Shown here: positions 23,526 to 25,087 of the stretch, one piece after another
Layout of the letters: every line of letters begins with the position of its first letter
Position numbering within the stretch: position 1 is the stretch's first letter
Assembly (NCBI GenBank): GCA_002428015.1
Contig: DIZW01000117.1
Coordinates: forward strand, 39,087 to 64,173
DNA: 25,087 nucleotides
Direction of reading: 5' to 3'
Origin: Oxalobacteraceae bacterium UBA6018
GTDB taxonomy: Bacteria; Pseudomonadota; Gammaproteobacteria; Burkholderiales; Burkholderiaceae_D
Translations under genes and position numbers: made by a program
The notes under the pieces: generated by a model
What the model saw: only the letters and a program-made list of their open reading frames with translations
Databases searched by the model: none
What the model was told of the DNA's origin: nothing

Positions 23526-24095
23526 CTACTTTGCCGCCTGTGTGCCGGGAATTTCAAAAAACGTGTACGACAGGGTGATGGTCTTCACCTCGCGCGGCAA
23601 GGCCGGATCGATGAAGAACACCACCGGCATCTGCCTGGCCTCGTGCGCCTTCAAGGTCTGCTGGCGGAAGCAGAAGCACTCCACCTTCTTGAAATGCGGC
23701 GTGGCCGACTGCGGCGCATAGCTTGGGATGGCCTGCGCCTGCACCGTGCGCCCCTGGGTGTTGACCACCTCGTAGGTGACGGTGGTCAGCTCGCCCGGAT
23801 GCACGGAGACGCTGCGGGTGGTCGGGCGAAACCGCCACGGCCCCTGCGAATTGCCGTCCAGCTCGACGGTGATGGTGCGCGACCGGTCGATCTGGGTGTT
23901 GGCGTCGCGCACCACGGTGCCGTCCTTCTCGGTCAGCACGTTAATGCCAAGCACCTCGCACATCTGGCGGTACACCGGCACCAGCGCGTAACCGAAGCCG
24001 AACATCACCAGCGCGATCACCACCAGCTTGCCGAACATGGTGCGGTTGAGCGCCAGGCGGCCCGATTGCTCGCGCTGCGTTTGCTTGTCGTCCAC
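23526..24095 (-). CDS. ctaG: Cytochrome c oxidase assembly protein CtaG (Cox11)
   Basis: 189-aa copper chaperone that supplies CuB in subunit I. It has one N-terminal membrane helix (about residues 21-41) with FGYALVPVYRQMCEVLGIN, and a periplasmic immunoglobulin-like domain with the copper-binding ECFCF motif (Cys140 and Cys142). The additional Cys46 matches the conserved third cysteine. The start is GTG at 24095, one base after the stop of the 35-aa gene; no strong ribosome site is present, so translational coupling is likely. The next candidate ATG (Met20) would remove the short cytoplasmic tail and begin at the helix. Confidence 0.95.
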   Translation of the reverse strand: MDDKQTQREQSGRLALNRTMFGKLVVIALVMFGFGYALVPVYRQMCEVLGINVLTEKDGTVVRDANTQIDRSRTITVELDGNSQGPWRFRPTTRSVSVHPGELTTVTYEVVNTQGRTVQAQAIPSYAPQSATPHFKKVECFCFRQQTLKAHEARQMPVVFFIDPALPREVKTITLSYTFFEIPGTQAAK

Positions 24096-24096
24096 G

Positions 24097-24204
24097 TCAG
24101 CTCAGCCAGATATGTTTGACGAATATCATCACAAAGAAAAACAGCGCGACCGCTCCCAGGATCAGACCGGTCTTGAGGTTGTTCGGCTTTTTCGGATCAG
24201 ACAT
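24097..24204 (-). CDS. Cytochrome oxidase small assembly protein (35 aa)
   Basis: A 35-residue frame: MSDPKKPNNLKTGLILG, one membrane helix (AVALFFFVMIFV) and the tail KHIWLS. It resembles the small assembly proteins annotated between ctaD and ctaG in betaproteobacteria. Two consecutive ATGs exist (24207 and 24204); 24204 is preferred because GAAGG lies 6 bases before it. The stop at 24097-24099 is separated from the ctaG GTG by one base. It is too short for default gene callers. The function is inferred from position and topology. Confidence 0.85.
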   Translation of the reverse strand: MSDPKKPNNLKTGLILGAVALFFFVMIFVKHIWLS

Positions 24205-24220
24205 CATGCACCTTCGGGTT

Positions 24221-24253
24221 CGGGAGCGCGCCGCCGTGGCCGCGCGACTCCCG
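24221..24253 (-). other. Intercistronic hairpin after ctaD
   Basis: CGGGAG plus CGCGC (24221-24231) pairs with GCGCG (24242-24246) and CTCCCG (24248-24253), with one bulged A, in the 58-base gap between ctaD and the small gene. No T run follows, so it may protect the ctaD mRNA end or attenuate rather than terminate. Confidence 0.5.
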
Positions 24254-24262
24254 TCAATCAAC

Positions 24263-25087
24263 TTACTTCACCAGCGGCGGGGTCTCGAAGGTGTGGAACG
24301 GCGCCGGGCTAGGCACGGTCCACTCGAGGCCCTCGGCACCGTCCCATGGCTTGTCGGCCGCCTTGGCGCCGCCACGGATGGTCGGCAGGACCACGAAGAA
24401 CACGAAGTACACCTGCGACAGGCCGAACCAGAACGCGCCGGCAGAGATGAGCATGTTGAAGTCGGTGAACTGCGCCGGATAGTCGGCGTAGCGGCGCGGC
24501 ATGCCGGCCAGGCCCAGGAAGTGCATCGGGAAGAAGGTCACGTTAAACGAGATCAGCGAGGACCAGAAGTGGATCTTGCCGCGCGTTTCGTTGTACATGT
24601 GACCGGTCCACTTCGGCGACCAGTAGTAGAAGCCGGCGAACAGGGCGAACAGGGAGCCGGCCACCAGCACGTAGTGGAAGTGGGCCACCACGTAGTAGGT
24701 GTCCTGCAGCTGGATGTCGATCGGGGTCACGGCCAGGATCAGGCCGGTGAAGCCGCCCATGGTGAACACGAAGATGAAGCCGACCGCGAACAGCATCGGG
24801 GTCTCGAAGGTCATCGAGCCCTTCCACATCGTGGCGACCCAGTTGAACACTTTCACGCCGGTCGGCACCGCGATGAGCATGGTGGCGTACATGAAGAACA
24901 GCTGGCTCGTCACCGGCATGCCGGTGGTGAACATGTGGTGGGCCCAGACGATGAACGACAGGATCGCGATCGAGGCGGTGGCGTACACCATCGAGGCGTA
25001 GCCGAACAGCGGCTTGCGGGCGAAGGCCGGCAGGATCTGCGAGACGATGCCGAAGGCCGGCAGAATCATGATGTAGACCTCGGGGTG
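24263..25087 (-). CDS. ctaD: Cytochrome c oxidase subunit I, C-terminal part (start outside the window)
   Basis: Catalytic heme-copper subunit of aa3 oxidase; 274 C-terminal residues are present and the frame is open to the right edge. The first visible residues are HPEVY, containing the CuB His, the D-channel Glu and the Tyr cross-linked to the His. Then come the His-His CuB ligands in WAHHMFTTG, the K-channel Lys in PTGVKVFNW, and the heme ligands in VVAHFHYVLVAG. Presence of the EVY glutamate and the K-channel lysine marks it as A1-type. The C-terminal tail ends PPLVK. It is followed by a hairpin and the 35-aa assembly gene in the cta operon. Confidence 0.97.
   Translation of the reverse strand, partial: HPEVYIMILPAFGIVSQILPAFARKPLFGYASMVYATASIAILSFIVWAHHMFTTGMPVTSQLFFMYATMLIAVPTGVKVFNWVATMWKGSMTFETPMLFAVGFIFVFTMGGFTGLILAVTPIDIQLQDTYYVVAHFHYVLVAGSLFALFAGFYYWSPKWTGHMYNETRGKIHFWSSLISFNVTFFPMHFLGLAGMPRRYADYPAQFTDFNMLISAGAFWFGLSQVYFVFFVVLPTIRGGAKAADKPWDGAEGLEWTVPSPAPFHTFETPPLVK

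Overview
The window looks like chromosome from a high-GC betaproteobacterium of the Oxalobacteraceae, most like Massilia or Duganella. I infer this from the FtsY/FtsE/FtsX/RpoH block, the betaproteobacterial cta (cytochrome c oxidase) cluster with its DUF2970, DUF2909 and 35-residue companions, and the protein texture. No database search was possible, so the genus is a guess and the class is fairly secure.

Layout. 1-2808 (+): end of ftsY, then ftsE and ftsX, tightly coupled. 2809-3255: intergenic region holding a textbook CIRCE operator (HrcA site) laid over a sigma70-type promoter. 3256-4210: rpoH and its hairpin terminator. 4282-6553 (+): a small lipoprotein, an 11-bp tandem repeat and a secreted gamma-glutamyltranspeptidase. 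6587-9712 (-): a Ter-type stress island (DUF475/TerC-like membrane protein, TerD, AIM24-family protein, second TerD). A NhaR-like LysR regulator (9821-10729, +) diverges from it, followed by a CNNM/CorC-type membrane protein (10779-12122, +). 12123-12970: a gene-free repeat array. 12971-15562 (-): a secreted type-B carboxylesterase and a LysR regulator that diverges from an MFS exporter (15679-16902, +). 16936-25087 (-, apart from one small + gene): an AI-2E-type permease, then the terminal oxidase assembly cluster read from ctaD at the right edge through a 35-aa protein, ctaG, DUF2970, ctaE, SURF1, a SCO-like thioredoxin-fold protein, ctaA, ctaB and SCO.

How the genes work together. FtsY delivers ribosomes to the membrane, and FtsEX links the divisome to peptidoglycan hydrolysis. 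RpoH is the heat-shock sigma factor, and its promoter here appears to be gated by HrcA, so two heat-shock systems would be wired in series. The ter genes probably form a membrane-linked metal/envelope stress complex. The cta genes build an aa3-type cytochrome c oxidase: structural subunits (CtaD, CtaE), copper delivery (CtaG, SCO, probably the SCO-like protein), heme a synthesis (CtaB then CtaA) and heme insertion (SURF1).

The most notable non-coding structures are the CIRCE/promoter overlap before rpoH and the 12203-12970 array. In the array a 24-nt core occurs exactly twice forward and three times inverted, with more degenerate copies, a recurrent 57-bp period, and a higher-order duplication of about 234 bp that ends exactly at the esterase stop codon.
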